The notes beneath the pieces were generated by a model. The model was given only the letters and a program-made list of their open reading frames with translations. It ran no database searches and was not told where the DNA came from. A stretch of 64,000 nucleotides of DNA from positions 3,286,001 through 3,350,000 of the forward strand of contig JAKZAP010000018.1 in the NCBI GenBank assembly GCA_023053575.1. Direction: 5' to 3'. Source of the DNA: Branchinecta lynchi. Taxonomy: Eukaryota; Arthropoda; Branchiopoda; Anostraca; Branchinectidae. Both the position numbers and the translations under genes were made by a program. Shown piece after piece: positions 1 through 11,944 of the stretch (position 1 is its first letter; every line of letters begins with the position of its first letter).

Positions 1-695
1 AATCAACTTCAAATAAAACTTTCACTTTTAACAAACTTTCCGGTTTTGGCCCGATTCCGGGCGAACTACTCGTCCGATGACAAAATGATTTTCCCCATCG
101 TGCTCAGCATGTCTTCTTACCCCATAATCGACTATCAAACTATCAACTCGAAATAAAACTTCTAATTTTAACAAACTTTCCGGTTTCGGCCGGATTCCGG
201 GCGTACTACTTATCCTTCGAGAAAATGGTTTTCACCATCGTCTTCAGCATGTCTTCCTACCCCTAAATCGAACATCTAATCAACTTCAAATAAAACTTTT
301 ACTTTTAACAAATTTTCCGGTTTTGGCCGGATTCCGGGCGAACTACTCGTCCGATGACAAAATAGTTTTCACCATCGTGCTCAGCATGTCTTCTTACCCC
401 ATAATTGACTATCACATTAGCTGTTTCAAAATATTTTGTTTGCCCCTTAATTTAAACCCCCTCCCCCACCCCTAAATGTAGGGCTACATAGCCCATCTAC
501 GAACTTGACTGGTCCGACGACCCAACGAATCCTCACACCAAGTTTCATCAAAATATCTCACTCCCTTCGAGAGTTATCGTGCTTACAGACGGACGGACAG
601 ACGGACGGACGGACGGACGGACGGACGGACGGACAGACGGACAACTTTTGCGATGTCATAGGTATCCCTCCACTTACGTTTTGGGATCCCAAAAA
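1..695 (+). mobile_element. Family A Helentron-type non-autonomous element, right part
   Basis: Three tandem units of about 138 bp, each carrying a CCGGTTTCGGCC-like core followed by GATTCCGGGCGAACTACT, are followed by a unique block, an (ACGG)n microsatellite at about 588-640, and an end reading TTTTGGGATCCCAAAA, a perfect 16-bp palindrome. The left end lies outside the window. The same architecture occurs at 30088-31512 (opposite strand) and 56766-57476. Tandem core, tetranucleotide microsatellite and palindromic 3' end are the known layout of Helentron-associated elements (DINE-1 of flies, pearl of bivalves). No protein is encoded; open frames across the ACGG run are artefacts of its period. 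Confidence 0.6.
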
Positions 696-2580
696 GCAGG
701 TGGTTTATGGTTCCGATAGCGTGGAGGAAGCTCGGAGGGGTCAGCACCGACTGCAACGTATTAAAAGGTCAAAATTGGCATGTTTAGAAGCGTTTATAAA
801 ATAAAAAGCCTAATTCGACGCATCGACGAGTTTGGTCGGTGTACAGCAGGTACATGGACTCGGATGCAGCGGCGATCCAGATGTGGCTAAATGACAAACT
901 GATGATTCCGGAAGACTCCGTTTTTTATTTTTTATTATTACATTTTTAGAGAGTTTTTACTCACAAGCAGTTGTTTCACAGTAAGTAGATGAAAATGACA
1001 AGTTGACTAAAGCCTCCCCCCCCCCCCACAAATACGGTGCAGCTACTGTTAGCCAGATCTATTACTGAGTGTCAGACCAGTAAAGAAGCTTTTTTTCGCT
1101 TGTTGAAGAAGTGACCAAGCAACTACCATGTTTCCCGTTGGCAAAGCTCTTGATTGATGCATTAATTAAGATCGGGCTTAGATTCTGAGAGAACAGGTTT
1201 TCGTTTGAGAACTGTTTGTCTCTCTTCCTAACAGATAAAAATGAGAGGTGGTGGTTTTAGGTGAATTCCGTTCGCGAGCCGATTTTCTATTGTAAGTCCA
1301 TTGTCTTTGTCTGTTTATTGTTGGGTTGCAACTTGGGTTGCATAGTAGATAAATAAATACTCAGTCAGCACAGGATGACTTTGAATCATTCAATAATGAT
1401 GCAAGACGGATAAGTCATCTAGAAAAATATCCTAGCTAACGTATCCGCTTTGAGCCATATTTTAAATAGCAGGTGTATATTCCTTTGGATGTTAGTTGAC
1501 ATTGTAGCCCACTATGTCATTTCCATCCACTTGCCCTGATGTGGGGGGGGGGGGGGAACTAGTTCCTTCTGAACCCCTAAGAATGACAGTGTGATTATTT
1601 ATCATTTTCTAGCTTTTAGCTATTTGGCATCAAAGTTGATTAATTGATTGATCATTTTTATTTTACCATTAAGCCAAAAAATTTGCCAAATTAAGCCAAA
1701 AGGGCGAAATGTCGTTACCAGTCGATAGGAATGATAATTGTGAACACTACAGTAGCTTTCTTTGTGCAAAATCGTAAAGCCAGCCAACATTCATACCTTG
1801 GGAATGAATCGGTTCTGGATTGCCACGAGATCTAATTGTCTTGTGTTTATTTATTTATTTTAAGTAGTTGTTTATGTATAGTATTCCATTTATTTTTTTC
1901 CCTTTTCTTTTTTGTTCCCAATACAATTATGCAAGCGATTAAATTATTGAGTCCTGCCACAAACAAATCTGTATCGATTTTCACGTGGCAGGTCTGTTAT
2001 GATATTCACTTTTTTGTTGTTATAAATTCCATTATATATTAAGTATGTCTCTCTCTCTCTCTAATCATCCCCAACTAGCTGACTTATCAGTTTAATGCTA
2101 ACTAATATAACCCTGCAATCCCTCCATTTAGGTAGGTAGATAAGTAGGTAAGTTTTGAATTTTTTAAGTTGTGTCCTGTAACAGTCCTTGCTAATGCGGC
2201 CTTTTGCTGACTGTTTGCTGTCAAGTGGGATTCTTGGATCATCTTCCACCTTCATGGTGGAGTGAATTACAGTGAAATTTGGTATACTTCTTTTCATCCG
2301 GGTCTGGATATGTCTTGGAGGGTCCAAGCCCCAACACCCAAACGCTACAGGGGCAACATGGCCTAGATTGTCCGTTATCTTTGTAACTTGACCATGGTTG
2401 GAAAAAGGGTAATGAAGCGTTTACAAGTACATGAAAACTGAAGCAGTTTCCGATATTGTGACAAGATTATGTTTACACGTAAAGGAAAAATTTTTATTCT
2501 TCAAACCAGAAAATCTGACAAAAATAAATTCACTAGCTCATCAGAAAATGGTTTAGAGCATCTATGACATCAGTACTAGT
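696..2580. other. No gene recognised
   Basis: AT-rich sequence with a C run near 1018-1027, a G run near 1543-1556 and a (TC)n stretch near 2047-2062. The sequence around 1330-1365, with AATAAATA words, could be the 3' end of an old retroelement, but no coding remnant accompanies it. Short open frames here lack splice sites, domains or coding-like composition. Confidence 0.5.
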
Positions 2581-3126
2581 GACCGCTGCTCTCAAAAGCT
2601 AGCTAGACTTTTGTTTAGTCTTTTTACCAGCGCCGTCGACGAAATTCCCTTCAAGTAGACCGGAATTCTCTCGTCCCGCTAGACTTGTTTTCTAGTCGTC
2701 CTCACGAACGGAATCCTTTCGAGTCGACCGGAATTCCTTTCTATTCGACGGGATTTCTTGTCTGTGTAAACGCCACATAAGATTGTGTGTACTATCAGGA
2801 CCCGAATGTCTAAGAGTAAATATAAATATTACCACCACCCTACCCTTTTCGATGACCGCTGCTCTCAAAAGCTAGCTAGACTTTTGTTTAGTCTTTTTAC
2901 CAGCGCCGTCGACGTGATCCCTTCAAGTAGACCGGAACTATCTCGTCCCGCTAGACTTGTTTTCTAGTCGTCCTCACGAACGGAATCCTTTCGAGTCGAC
3001 CGGAATTCCTTTCTACTCGACGGGATTTCTTGTCTGTGTAAACGCCACATAAGATTGTGTGTACTATCTGGATCCAAATGTCTAAGAGTAAATATAAATA
3101 TTACCACCACCCTACCCTTTTTGGGC
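2581..3126. repeat. Tandem duplication, 273-bp unit
   Basis: Two head-to-tail copies start at 2581 and 2854 with GACCGCTGCTCTCAAAAG and end in TACCACCACCCTACCC. They are nearly identical over the whole unit, so the duplication is recent. Inside each copy words such as CGGAATTC and GTCGAC recur. No coding function is seen. Confidence 0.85.
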
Positions 3127-4381
3127 AGCTGGGCTCAGATTTTCCGGTGAGTTAACTCGTGTTTAACTATCAGTAGATACTAATTTCAAGAGGTATCTGT
3201 CTACAACCCGTTAGGTTACACACTGCCTAGTCGAATTTCTGGTATTCTGAATATTAGGTCCGCCTCAGATAGCTTTAGTTCTGGAATAATAACTATTCAA
3301 ATATGGACTTCCGTTATGACGTCAGTTGGGAATCGCGGTTGTCCAAGATTTCATATGTCTATTGCATCTTCTCCAATATATCTCTTCGTATGAATGTGTG
3401 ATTTATTGCCAGAATATATATTCAACCGATTAATATTCAAATCGGTGAAGAAATATCGTCGGAAACTGTTGCAAATTACTAGAAATTTACATGACCACCT
3501 TTGGAGGTACTACAGAGATGCAAATATTTTTCCAGGTAATTTTATGGATTGATACTACTTAACATGATGAATACGATGTTTCTGGAGAAGCACGAATTCC
3601 TGTGAAGTGGTGCACTGGAGGAGTTCCTTCGTCAGTCACGATGCGACGTTCAAGCTGACAGGAGCAGTTATTTCCGTGCGGTCGGCTGTGTATTGGAACT
3701 GTCTAATAAGCGCTGCATTTCGGAAAAAGAAGGCCGGAACAAGCACAGTTGCAAAGACGAATGCGTTGTTAAAGTTGCTGCGAAGCCCCTTCTCGATCTC
3801 CCTATAATTTCAGCTTTCACTGAAAAGGTATTCGGAATCGTAAACGTAATGAAGTGAGAAAGATTCCTGGCACAAAAAAACTGCCGAGAATCGAGAGCGA
3901 ACGACAGTTGATCTGTTATAGTTAGGCCATGCATCACAGCAACTCTGATCGAGAACGTTTAGTGAGGAATAGTTCTGGTGCAAAAGAAGAAACGAACACA
4001 ACAGGTGATATTCGAAAGTGACCCTCCTTGCTGATTATGATCTGGACTAACTAAGATTGATAGTTGACCTGTTACGGTTACGTTGAGTCATAAATGTGAA
4101 GGAAGCGGATAAAAATTCTGGAGCAAAAAAAGAAAGAAACAAAAGTGACTTTTTCAGATCTTGGCTCTGTCGAACCCGTAGTAATTATAACCGATAGTTG
4201 ACCGGTTATATTATGCAACTGTAGGTGAGCAAGGTGGGATCCAGCGAATACAAGAATACATGAAAACATGATAAGCTGAGATTTAGGTAATCCAGACTAA
4301 CCCTGAAGTGTTCGATCGATCTGACCCGTCTAAATAAGATCAACTGATCTAATCAGCGAATCAACACTTAAGTATTCCATC
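3127..4381. other. No gene recognised; degenerate internal repeats
   Basis: Between about 3830 and 4260 a loosely repeated motif is seen three times: a GAAAGATTC/GAATAGTTC-like word, TGG(C/T/A)GCAAAA, then an AGTTGA(T/C)C(T/G)GTTA word. It looks like an old degenerate tandem repeat just upstream of the putative first exon. Nothing else is recognisable. Confidence 0.4.
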
Positions 4382-4647
4382 ATGGAGTGTGAGCGTGGGA
4401 GTGCGGTTCATTCTGATCAGCCCGACTCTTTAGAAGCCAATCACGATTATGTAAATTTGCCCGGAAGAGTGGTGGGTAAATCCGAAGAGTATTATAAAGA
4501 TTCCTGGTCGGAAAACGACAGGAAGTCCAGATGTCGAAGTTCGAGCCCGGCGATGTCGTCAACTAGTCGGGAAGTTCGTGATTGTTTCAAGGAAACAAAT
4601 GATTCGAGAATAGCGGAGGAGAATAATAGTCTGCTGGTGTACCCAAG
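4382..4647 (+). CDS. Candidate 5' coding exon of the sarcospan-like gene
   Basis: An 88-codon open frame starts at ATG 4382 in a favourable context (ATCATGG) and runs to a plausible donor CCAAG|GTAGGC. The peptide is hydrophilic, rich in Ser, Glu, Asp and Arg, with no hydrophobic segment, as expected for a cytoplasmic N-terminus. Used as drawn, this exon ends in phase 2, whereas the next recognised exon (5847) needs phase 1. Either an exon between 4650 and 5846 was missed, an in-frame alternative donor near 4636 is used, or this exon belongs elsewhere. The frame and donor are observed; membership in the gene is inference. Confidence 0.42.
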
Positions 4648-4709
4648 GTAGGCTTCGCGTTGCATCTTTCTTTTTTATCTCATATTTTTTACTTATTTTA
4701 AATGCGAGC

Positions 4710-4960
4710 TGAGATTGAATCTAGCGAGAACTTTCTAGCCTGAGGAGGACCTTGCCGAAAGGGCTGAAATAGAGCTAGAATAAATCTGAGCTAAAACATC
4801 TGTTTAGCGCAGCTGAATCGGCAATTATAAAGTGAATTGAGACATAAGTGGGCTTAAGCCGGGACTTGAACCCAGGACCTTCCGCTTACTGGGCCACTGT
4901 TCTACCATGAGCTACATGGGCTTTTGAATACAGTTCGCAAACCACAACAACAGTTAGATA
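4710..4960 (-). repeat. tRNA-derived SINE-like element with pseudo-tRNA head
   Basis: On the minus strand 4922-4849 resembles a tRNA: an A-box-like TAGCTCATGGTAGA, an anticodon-like loop reading CCAGTAA (Thr AGT) and a B-box GGTTCAAGTCC. The acceptor arms do not pair, so it is not a functional tRNA. The next ~130 bases contain the reverse of a stem-loop module (GGACC..GGGC) found elsewhere in the window. The sequence preceding the tRNA part (GTGGTTTGCGAACT) also precedes the tRNA-Thr-like unit at 11945, showing both belong to one dispersed family. Confidence 0.55.
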
Positions 4961-5165
4961 CAGTGACACCGCCGAAGGCTAATTTATTTTAGCACTACAC
5001 ATCCGCATGTTACGGGAACTTTCTCCTTTAAATTTTATTATTCTGAAACATAGCCTCTAATTTTTCACGTCCTCAATATAAACGGTACAAACCGTTGAAG
5101 GTTTACTAGTTTAATGGAATGAAAAACTCTTAAGCAAACTATAAGGCCTTTTTCCTCGAAGCCAT

Positions 5166-5365
5166 CCCAGTCCAATACTCTTGATGACTAGCTCTGCCTG
5201 CCAATGAAGAATAGCCGTGTACCTATAGCCGAAGGTCCGAAAGCGTCAACACTCGGTGTCCCGAACGGATGTCGTTATTGGTTGACACAGGATTTGAGTC
5301 ATCGTTATGGCGACGTTTCTCGTTCTTCCCGAGGTTCACTGGTGTGTTTTAGACTTTTGGACATA
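5166..5365 (+). repeat. Dispersed repeat R6, copy 1
   Basis: Begins near ATACTCTTGATGACTA and ends near GGTGTGTTTTAGAC. Related copies lie at 12669-12865 and, on the other strand, at about 42640-43140, where a MITE interrupts it. Internal conserved words include GTACCTAG and GACGTTTCTCGTTCTTCC. No coding capacity; class unknown. Confidence 0.6.
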
Positions 5366-5846
5366 CTCATGTAAAGTATCTTTTACCACCTAAATTTACG
5401 ATCGCGACATATTTTCAAATGTGAATTTTTCCCATCAGCGTAATTTTCGCATCGGCGTTACAAATTAGATAACCTCAAAGCTGAACTGAAAGATCAACGT
5501 TCGCACTACCAAAGAGTGTCCTCGAGATTGTTAAACATTGAAACAACAGTATTATTTCAGAAAACGGAAATCCGAAAACAGAGAATTACAAGTCAACTCA
5601 AATCAACTTTAATTTTCGTGTGAGGAGTCGGTTGACGTGTCCATTGCTCAGGATCTAAAAGGGGTTCCGACTATAGGTGGAGGAGGACACAACCGAGAAA
5701 AATATCATCCAGATTTTAATAAATGGCGAGTGTAGATGATCAATTTCGATATCGTTGTTTGTTAAGCTACTTTTGAACGCACACAGATTTCTATAAATAT
5801 CACGCAAGTTAATTTTGTTCGCTCCAAATTATTGTTGCTTTGGCAG

Positions 5847-6050
5847 AGGGAACAAAAACACAGCTATCGTCTCGTCATGTCCCATCTTTTTTTAGGCCCC
5901 TGAGCACTTCGCATCGAGCACCATCTATGGTCGGTTTGTGGAGCACAACGGTGCCTCAGAGTTTGGTGAATAATTATGTCGGTGGACACATTCCGTCCAG
6001 GAACTCTCTACGCCATAGTCGAATGATAAGTCTTAGCAGAATGGGGAAAG
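5847..6050 (+). CDS. Sarcospan-like gene, exon encoding the cytoplasmic N-terminal region
   Basis: The acceptor is ATTGTTGCTTTGGCAG and the donor AAAG|GTAAGTG. The exon is open in one frame throughout and ends with one base of a split codon (phase 1), exactly the phase needed by the next exon at 13707. The encoded 67 residues are basic and Ser/Arg-rich without a membrane segment. They lead directly into the first transmembrane helix encoded by the next exon. An internal Met at 5929 could be an alternative start. An acceptor two bases downstream is also possible. Confidence 0.65.
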
Positions 6051-6118
6051 GTAAGTGAACTGAGTTTCTCCGCCTGACGAAGGCGGCTTCAACAGAGATG
6101 TTGAGTTCTACTAAAAAG

Positions 6119-6700
6119 GCAGCATGACCACAACAGGTTAAAGCCCTGCTGGATAATGCTGGCTTTTCGTCGGCATGGAATGAGGGTCAGGGTCCCCAGG
6201 GTAATCCTGAAGATTTCCTCGGTAAGTTTATATCGCGCCTTCGGGACCAGGAGATTCAGGTTTGGCTATCTGGTCTGGAGAAATCTAGTAGCCTGTGTTT
6301 TTATCGCCAAATTAAAGAAGTATTTGGAGAGGAGTTGTATCTGAAACTGAACCAACCGTGGAAGGTCCTTAAGTGTTGGTTGCAGGCGAGGGCAAACAGC
6401 ATACCACTGCGTAAAAGATACTGGGAGTTTTTGTTGATGGTCGCTTGGGAGGTAGGTGTGTTTGCCCCCTTTGTGGGGAGGTTGGGGATGGGCTGGACCA
6501 TAAGGGGGGTGTACCGGTGCTCTCTTGTATTTTGGGGACTACTTCGAGAGATTCAATTATTGCGTTATGTTGCTTTATACAAAAAGGCGTGGAGGCGCGG
6601 AAGGCAGCGACTTGAACCTGTTGAGTGGTATTGTTTTTCTTTTTTGTTTATTTTTGTGTTTGTAGGTGTGTATATGGCCATTGGCTTTTAAATAAACGTC
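6119..6700 (+). pseudogene. LINE reverse-transcriptase 3' remnant
   Basis: Conceptual translation in shifting frames matches the C-terminal part of the LINE at 55340-56725. Shared features are a QVK-LLD-G-S-AWN stretch, a YRQIKEV-G-ELYLKLN segment, LQARANSIPL, and a degenerate zinc-knuckle CPLCGEVGDGLDH. Frameshifts and stops break the frame near 6440-6480. The 3' end carries GTATATGGCC then GGCTTTTAAATAAA, as in the other two copies. It lies in an intron of the sarcospan-like gene. It is 5'-truncated and dead. Confidence 0.75.
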
Positions 6701-6939
6701 TATATGTATACATATATATATGCTTTCCAACAAGTAGTATATCCTGATCGACCTTTTTCTTTTTATTATCGTCAAACAGCCTATTGCGCAGCCTACAATC
6801 TTGACTAGCGTCCCCAGAAACTTTGTCTCTGATATGTTTGTACAGTCCGCTTGTACCTCCGACTAAACCAGTCAGAAACGACGCTGAAAGGCGGAGCACA
6901 ATTGTGAAAAGATTACCCATAGAAAGATTACCGTTGGCT

Positions 6940-7082
6940 AGTATGGAACGCCGCTTGGGCCAAACTGTCGTTTTTTCTCAATAATAGTCGTTTTCATGTG
7001 CAAAAACAGTGGGTAAAAATGACCAGCCAGTCGGTAAATACCTTGCCCCCCACTTCAAACATTTCGGCTAGTAACGCCTCTG
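6940..7082. mobile_element. Fragment of CAGAGGCG hAT-like MITE
   Basis: The terminal sequence GGCTAGTAACGCCTCTG at 7066-7082 and preceding CAGTCGGTAAATACCTTGCCCC match one end of the MITE at 40316-40607 and of the element at 35050-35431. The opposite terminus is missing or strongly diverged. Confidence 0.55.
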
Positions 7083-7124
7083 ACCTCACTCCTCTCTGAC
7101 TGAATTTCTCTAAGATTTTTTGTC

Positions 7125-7225
7125 GTTCAACGCGATCTCTCTCAAGTACTAAAACTACTGCCTGTCGTGCACCGCGATCTCTCTCAGGTACTAAAACTAC
7201 TGCCTGTCGTGCACCGCGATGTCTC
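7125..7225. repeat. Minisatellite, 42-bp unit
   Basis: About 2.4 units of 42 bp, built on CGATCTCTCTCAAGTACTAA and CTGCCTGTCGTGCACC. The period is a multiple of three, so the minus strand stays open (130 codons, 7386-6994) with a repeated 14-residue peptide. Because the same frame runs on into the MITE fragment, the open frame is probably incidental. Confidence 0.65.
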
Positions 7226-8064
7226 TCAAGTTTAAACTTTCTGTCCTGCACAGCAGTATCTGTCAGGTATGAAAATCTCTGCCATGCATCGGTCTGAAAC
7301 TTTCTCTCTTGACTGAATTGAGTATTTTGGTAGGTTAAAACTTGCTCCGGGACTCGATCGGAAGATTTGCGATTGTTCTGTGACAAATTATTTCATAAAA
7401 AATCGTATTTTGAGGTAGCTACCTCTAGTCTTCCCAGGTTGAAAAATTCCTTCCCTATGAAAGGAAAATTGAAAATATGCAGAATGATGATGGCAGTTAT
7501 TAGTAAGAAAGAAAATAATGACATAGTATCAGGTTTCAGTTTTGCTTTACTAAGATTTTGTATCCACAAATTATTCCGCCTTCTGTCACCCAGGATATTT
7601 CAGTATTTGTCATCAAAATATCTCAGCGTGCCAAAAATTACTAGACACTTAAATCATTGTGGACGCTCTTGTATGATGAGCGAAAACTGTCCGGCATTTA
7701 TCCGTTTTTAAGACCAGCTTTTAGACGTCCCTCTCTCAACCCGTTCACAAAATCTGGGGATGGAAAAATCCATTTCCTTTTTTGAATTTGTTATGAACAG
7801 AACAACCAATGAGAGAGGAGGGTCCTAAACGTCTTAAAAACCGGTCTTAAAACGTCTAAAAATGGAATTACGAACAGGTGTGCCCGTAATGGGGCCCGGG
7901 CATAATATACATGCACGAAGCACTAAATAATGTGCCACTGATTGTTGCGACTGCTCGAAGAGGGGTGACAGTCGATTTTCTCAGTCATCCGGTTACCTTT
8001 TCTCGGAAAATATAACCAGTGAATATACATTCTAATTTAATAGATTGTAACAAGAAAAAAAAAA
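7226..8064. other. No gene recognised
   Basis: No exon, RNA gene or repeat family member was identified. The segment GTCTTAAAAACCGGTCTTAA around 7830-7850 partly mirrors GACCAGCTTTTAGACGTCCC near 7712, suggesting an old inverted-repeat element, but the match is too weak to call. Confidence 0.35.
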
Positions 8065-10182
8065 ACAAGAGCTACGAGTCATATGGCACTTATTACGAGT
8101 AGGTGATGCAAGAAAGTAGATGGGAATGTCACAAAATACCACCTTCAACCCCCCTAGGTTCGGACCTAGAAATAGGATATCTAGTTTGACTCGAGTATTT
8201 CCGGCATTGTGTCGGAATATCTAGGGCATATTACTTTTCTACCTTTTAAGTTTAGATCTACTCGTTTGATTCCTAGACGTGCCACACTATTTCCGGTATC
8301 CCCCCCCCCCCCTCCAACTCCTCCTGCCACTACCGAATCTGGTTTCGGAAGCATAAATGAATCATAAGCATTTTCTCTTACCGCCTATCAAGTTTCACTC
8401 GAATCTGAGAATTTTTCGGAAAATTGTTCGAGCACCGTGCTCGGATTCGGTCCGGGCCCTAAAATATGTCATCTAGTGCATATGATCTCTCTACTTTTCA
8501 AGTTTCATAAAACTTGCTCCGCTCGTGACCCCTCCGCCAGCCACAGAATCTCCGAGACTATCCCTCCAGCTCCCCCCATCTATGACTGAATAGATTCGGA
8601 CGCCAAATAATGAATCTGGGACGAATAAACTCGGTCCTATCCAACTTGCATCCCATGTATCCCATTCGTTGGTTTTTGTGCACGTCAAAAAGTTTCCGGA
8701 TCCCCCTCCAACTCCCCCAACCATGGCTGCATGTGGTTCGGAAATATGTTTTGTATATCTAGCTCTTCAGTTCTTATCACCCATAAAGTTTCACTCAAAT
8801 CGGACCACCTGTTTGCAACCTACGGAAGTCAGTAATTTCCGGATTACTGACTGAAGAATGGAAGAATGGAAGTTTTCTTAGGGCACCGTGTCGGGTTCTT
8901 AAGTCTAATTGGTCGGGTCAGTAACATGCCCCTGATATGCCTACCAAATTTCGTGGTCCTAGTACCGAACTCGGGAGATCACCGTACCCCCCCCCAACTA
9001 CCCCCACTGTTCCCGAATCCGGTCCAGTTATCTCAACGATGTATTTAGGACTTGAGCAAGTTCTTCCCACCAAGTTTCGTCCCAATCCCTCAACTCTAAA
9101 AGTTTTCCAAGATTTCCGGTTTCCCCCTTCACCCCCTCCCCCCCAAAGTCACCGGATCCGGTCTGAGGCACGAGGTCTCTCTAAATATCCAATTTCATTG
9201 CTATCCGATCGCCCGTTCGAAAGTTACAAGTACCTTAAGCTTCCAGATTCCCCCTCCCTCCACTCCCCTCACGATGCTCGGATCGGGGAAGTTACTATTC
9301 CCGGCTTAATCATCCAAGGTCCCTGGTATGCCTGGCAAGTTTTGTTGTCCTAGCGAACTAGCGGAATCACGGGAATCCCCCCCAGCCTCAACCCCCCCAA
9401 AATTATGATAGGATCGTCGGGATCATGAGTAGGCTATGTATATTTGGATTCAATAATGGATTCATTTGTAAGCAAAGCCCTTGAGGTAAAAATGATCGTG
9501 GCCTCATGTGGATTGTGAAAATCCATATTTTGCTTAAAAGATGTGTTTGTACTTTGCGGTTAAGATGAGTACTTTATGCGATGGTCGGGTCAAGGGAAGT
9601 GACAATTTCTAGGCCAATCTTGTCAAGTCTCTAATATTCAAGCCAAGCTTCGTCGTCCTAGCACATCTGGAAGTACCTTAACTAGCGATCACCAGAATTT
9701 ACAACCCCCTCCCGCTCAACTCCCCCCACAGTGCCCAAATCCGATCCGGTTCTGTCACTGATCAATCTAGGACTTGTGCTTGTTCTTCCCACCAAGTTTC
9801 ATCCCGATTTCTCCACTCTAAGGTTTTTCCAAGATTTTGGGTCCCCCCCTCCAGCTCCCCCCAAAGTCACCGGATCCGGTCCGAATTTTAAGCGATCGTC
9901 TGAAACACAGGGTCTCTCCAAACAGCAAGTTTCATTAAGATCCGATCACCCGGTCAAAAGTTATAAATACCTCTAGATTCCGGATTCGCTCTCCCTCAAC
10001 TCCCCCCACGATTCTCAGATCGGTGAAGTGACTATTTTCAACTTAATCTTTTGGGGTCCCTGATAAGCCTGCCAAGTTTCATCGTCCTAGCTTATGTGGA
10101 AGTGCCCGAACTAGCAAAACCTGGACAGACCGACGGACGGACAGAAATTACGATCGCTGTATGGCACTTGGGCGAAGGGCAG
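8065..10182 (+). mobile_element. Family B Helentron-type element, copy 1
   Basis: Starts with ACAAGAGCTACGAG followed by CATATGGCACTT, the family's 5' signature, and ends after GACCGACGGACGGACAG and a degenerate 3' hairpin (ATGGCACTTGGGCGAAGGGC), whose returning arm is lost. The body repeats phrases such as ACCAAGTTTCATC, TCCCGAATCCGG and CCTCCACTCCCCC with long C runs. Non-coding. Placement between host exons marks it as intronic. Confidence 0.7.
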
Positions 10183-10942
10183 AAAAACAAAACTGTAATT
10201 TGAATTTGGGCTGGGCTCTTTTCTCTGATCGTGGTTTTGGCTTGTCTGGTTTCAGCAATGAGGAAAAAGGGCAGTAGGGCACAGTGCTATTCTTTATCTG
10301 TTTGCCCTTCTGATGTTAAGTGCAATCAGAAAGGTAATCGCCGGCATCTCTTTTCTTCTTGTTCTTTGAATAGAAAGCTCAGATTGGCAAGTCTCTCAAG
10401 TTTCTAATATCTATTCAGACGGTCAGGCTTGACTTCTGAAAGTAGTCTTCGAACAAAGAAGCGTATTGATTCGAAGCTTCCTGTGGGTTTTCTCCTGGAA
10501 TATTTGCCCTTTGTTTTTATAATTTGCTGATGGGTCAGATTTTTCAGGATTGTCGCGAAGGTCTTAAAGTATGCCTGTTTAGAATTTCGGAAAATCGGCT
10601 GAAAAATTGTTCTTTTGTCGTGAAAATTCGTAAAAAATCTTGTCGTGACTTTTTCTTAAAAAAAAAATCTCAGGAATTTGGCTGGAACATTATTCATCCG
10701 TCGCTAGCTTTACAGCCCACAGGCAAAATTCACGGGAGTTTGTGTATTGACTTTCGTGATAGTTTTTAAATCATTTAGAATGTCAGGAATTCTGCTGAAA
10801 AAATACTCTTGTGTCGCGAAATTTGTGTCCCGTGGGTAACATTTGGGTAAAAAGGTTGTGTAAAATCTGGCCATGATTTTTTGTTTTGTTTAGTAAACTC
10901 TCAGGAATTGGAAAACCCAAAGGCAATCCAGGAATTTATTTC
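10183..10942. other. No gene recognised; degenerate repeated words
   Basis: From about 10530 to 10900 the phrases TCAGGAATT and TTGTCGTGA/TGTCGCGA recur several times in a degenerate way. No exon or intact element is visible. Confidence 0.35.
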
Positions 10943-11090
10943 GGGGGGGGGGGGGGGGGGGGGGTGCTTACTGGTTGGACAAAAGAGGACAAAAAACACA
11001 GATCAGAGGGAAAAGCCTGTAAAAATGATTATTTTTGTATGTTTAGGGGGGGGGGGGGTCAACCCCCTACCCCCCCCCCCCCCCCCCCCC
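10943..11090. repeat. Clustered poly-G and poly-C runs
   Basis: A 22-base G run (10943-10964), a 13-base G run (11046-11058) and a 21-base C run (11070-11090) lie within 150 bp. The G and C runs can pair with each other in single strands, and the G runs are quadruplex-capable. Assembly length of such runs is unreliable. Confidence 0.85.
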
Positions 11091-11650
11091 ACCTGGATAC
11101 TGCCTTGGCAACACTCATGCGAGTTTGACCGGGAACCACTTAGTAACTTATAGACCTGCTCTTCGATTGGGCAGAGGCATGTGCCGAACAACCACATAAC
11201 TATTCCTATCGAAAGCTTTATTTGAATAGAGCACTTAGAGCATTTAGTCTAGGGTCGTAGTCTGGTCGTAGTGCAACATTTCTACAGACGTTCACTACCA
11301 AAAGCTTATAAACGTTTCCTCCGTTTAAATGCCATTGTAGTATTATAAGTTCTTGGTTAGCTGACACATTTATTGCCATAGGATTTCCGTAGTTTCATGG
11401 AGATTATTAACGCATCGGTTCTGGTGTGGTTCCACTTCCGTGATGTTAATTAGTGTGTTAATAACCCGTTCACAGAAAGGGACGGAACAATAAAATCGAA
11501 AAGAAAAACGTAGCTTATATTTTCTTTCTAGTTGATGACGTCCGCAAAATCTGACTGCAGTGAACCAAAACGTGATATTTACGTTTTCTAAATTGTGAGG
11601 AAGCAAAAAACAAAACGGATGATCTTCCTTTTGACCTTTTTTATGCACAG

Positions 11651-11845
11651 TAGAGGTATGCTTATGTGAAAAGTTTATTGTGAACAGTGCAGTTGGGGTA
11701 AATGGTAAAATGAAGATTCAAAATACCTATAGAGGTGTTGTCAGATGCCCCTAATTACCTACTTTGGCTAACTGTTAGTTAGCTTTAGACACAGCATTTG
11801 CATGAAAATGGCTGTCAACAAACGTTCACATAAGCATACCTCTAC
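11651..11845. mobile_element. MITE with perfect 20-bp terminal inverted repeats
   Basis: The left end TAGAGGTATGCTTATGTGAA is matched exactly in reverse complement at 11826-11845. The body (about 155 bp) has no coding capacity. A clear target-site duplication was not found, so the superfamily is unassigned. A related AAATACCTCTACTGTA word occurs downstream at about 12048-12063. Confidence 0.75.
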
Positions 11846-11944
11846 TACATAGATGGCACTTTACACAAGGGAATTGTACCGTGACCAATAAGCCAGGCTA
11901 TTGCAGCATAGGCTATTGTAGTGGTTTGCGAACTCTGTTCTCAA

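Noticed and set aside
505..804. 99-codon open frame across the ACGG run
   Set aside because: The frame is kept open by the microsatellite; the same element elsewhere has no conserved frame.
6994..7386. 130-codon minus-strand frame with repeated 14-residue peptide
   Set aside because: The period-42 minisatellite keeps it open; its C-terminal part is a MITE fragment.
10881..11153. Frames rich in Gly or Pro
   Set aside because: Translations of poly-G and poly-C runs.
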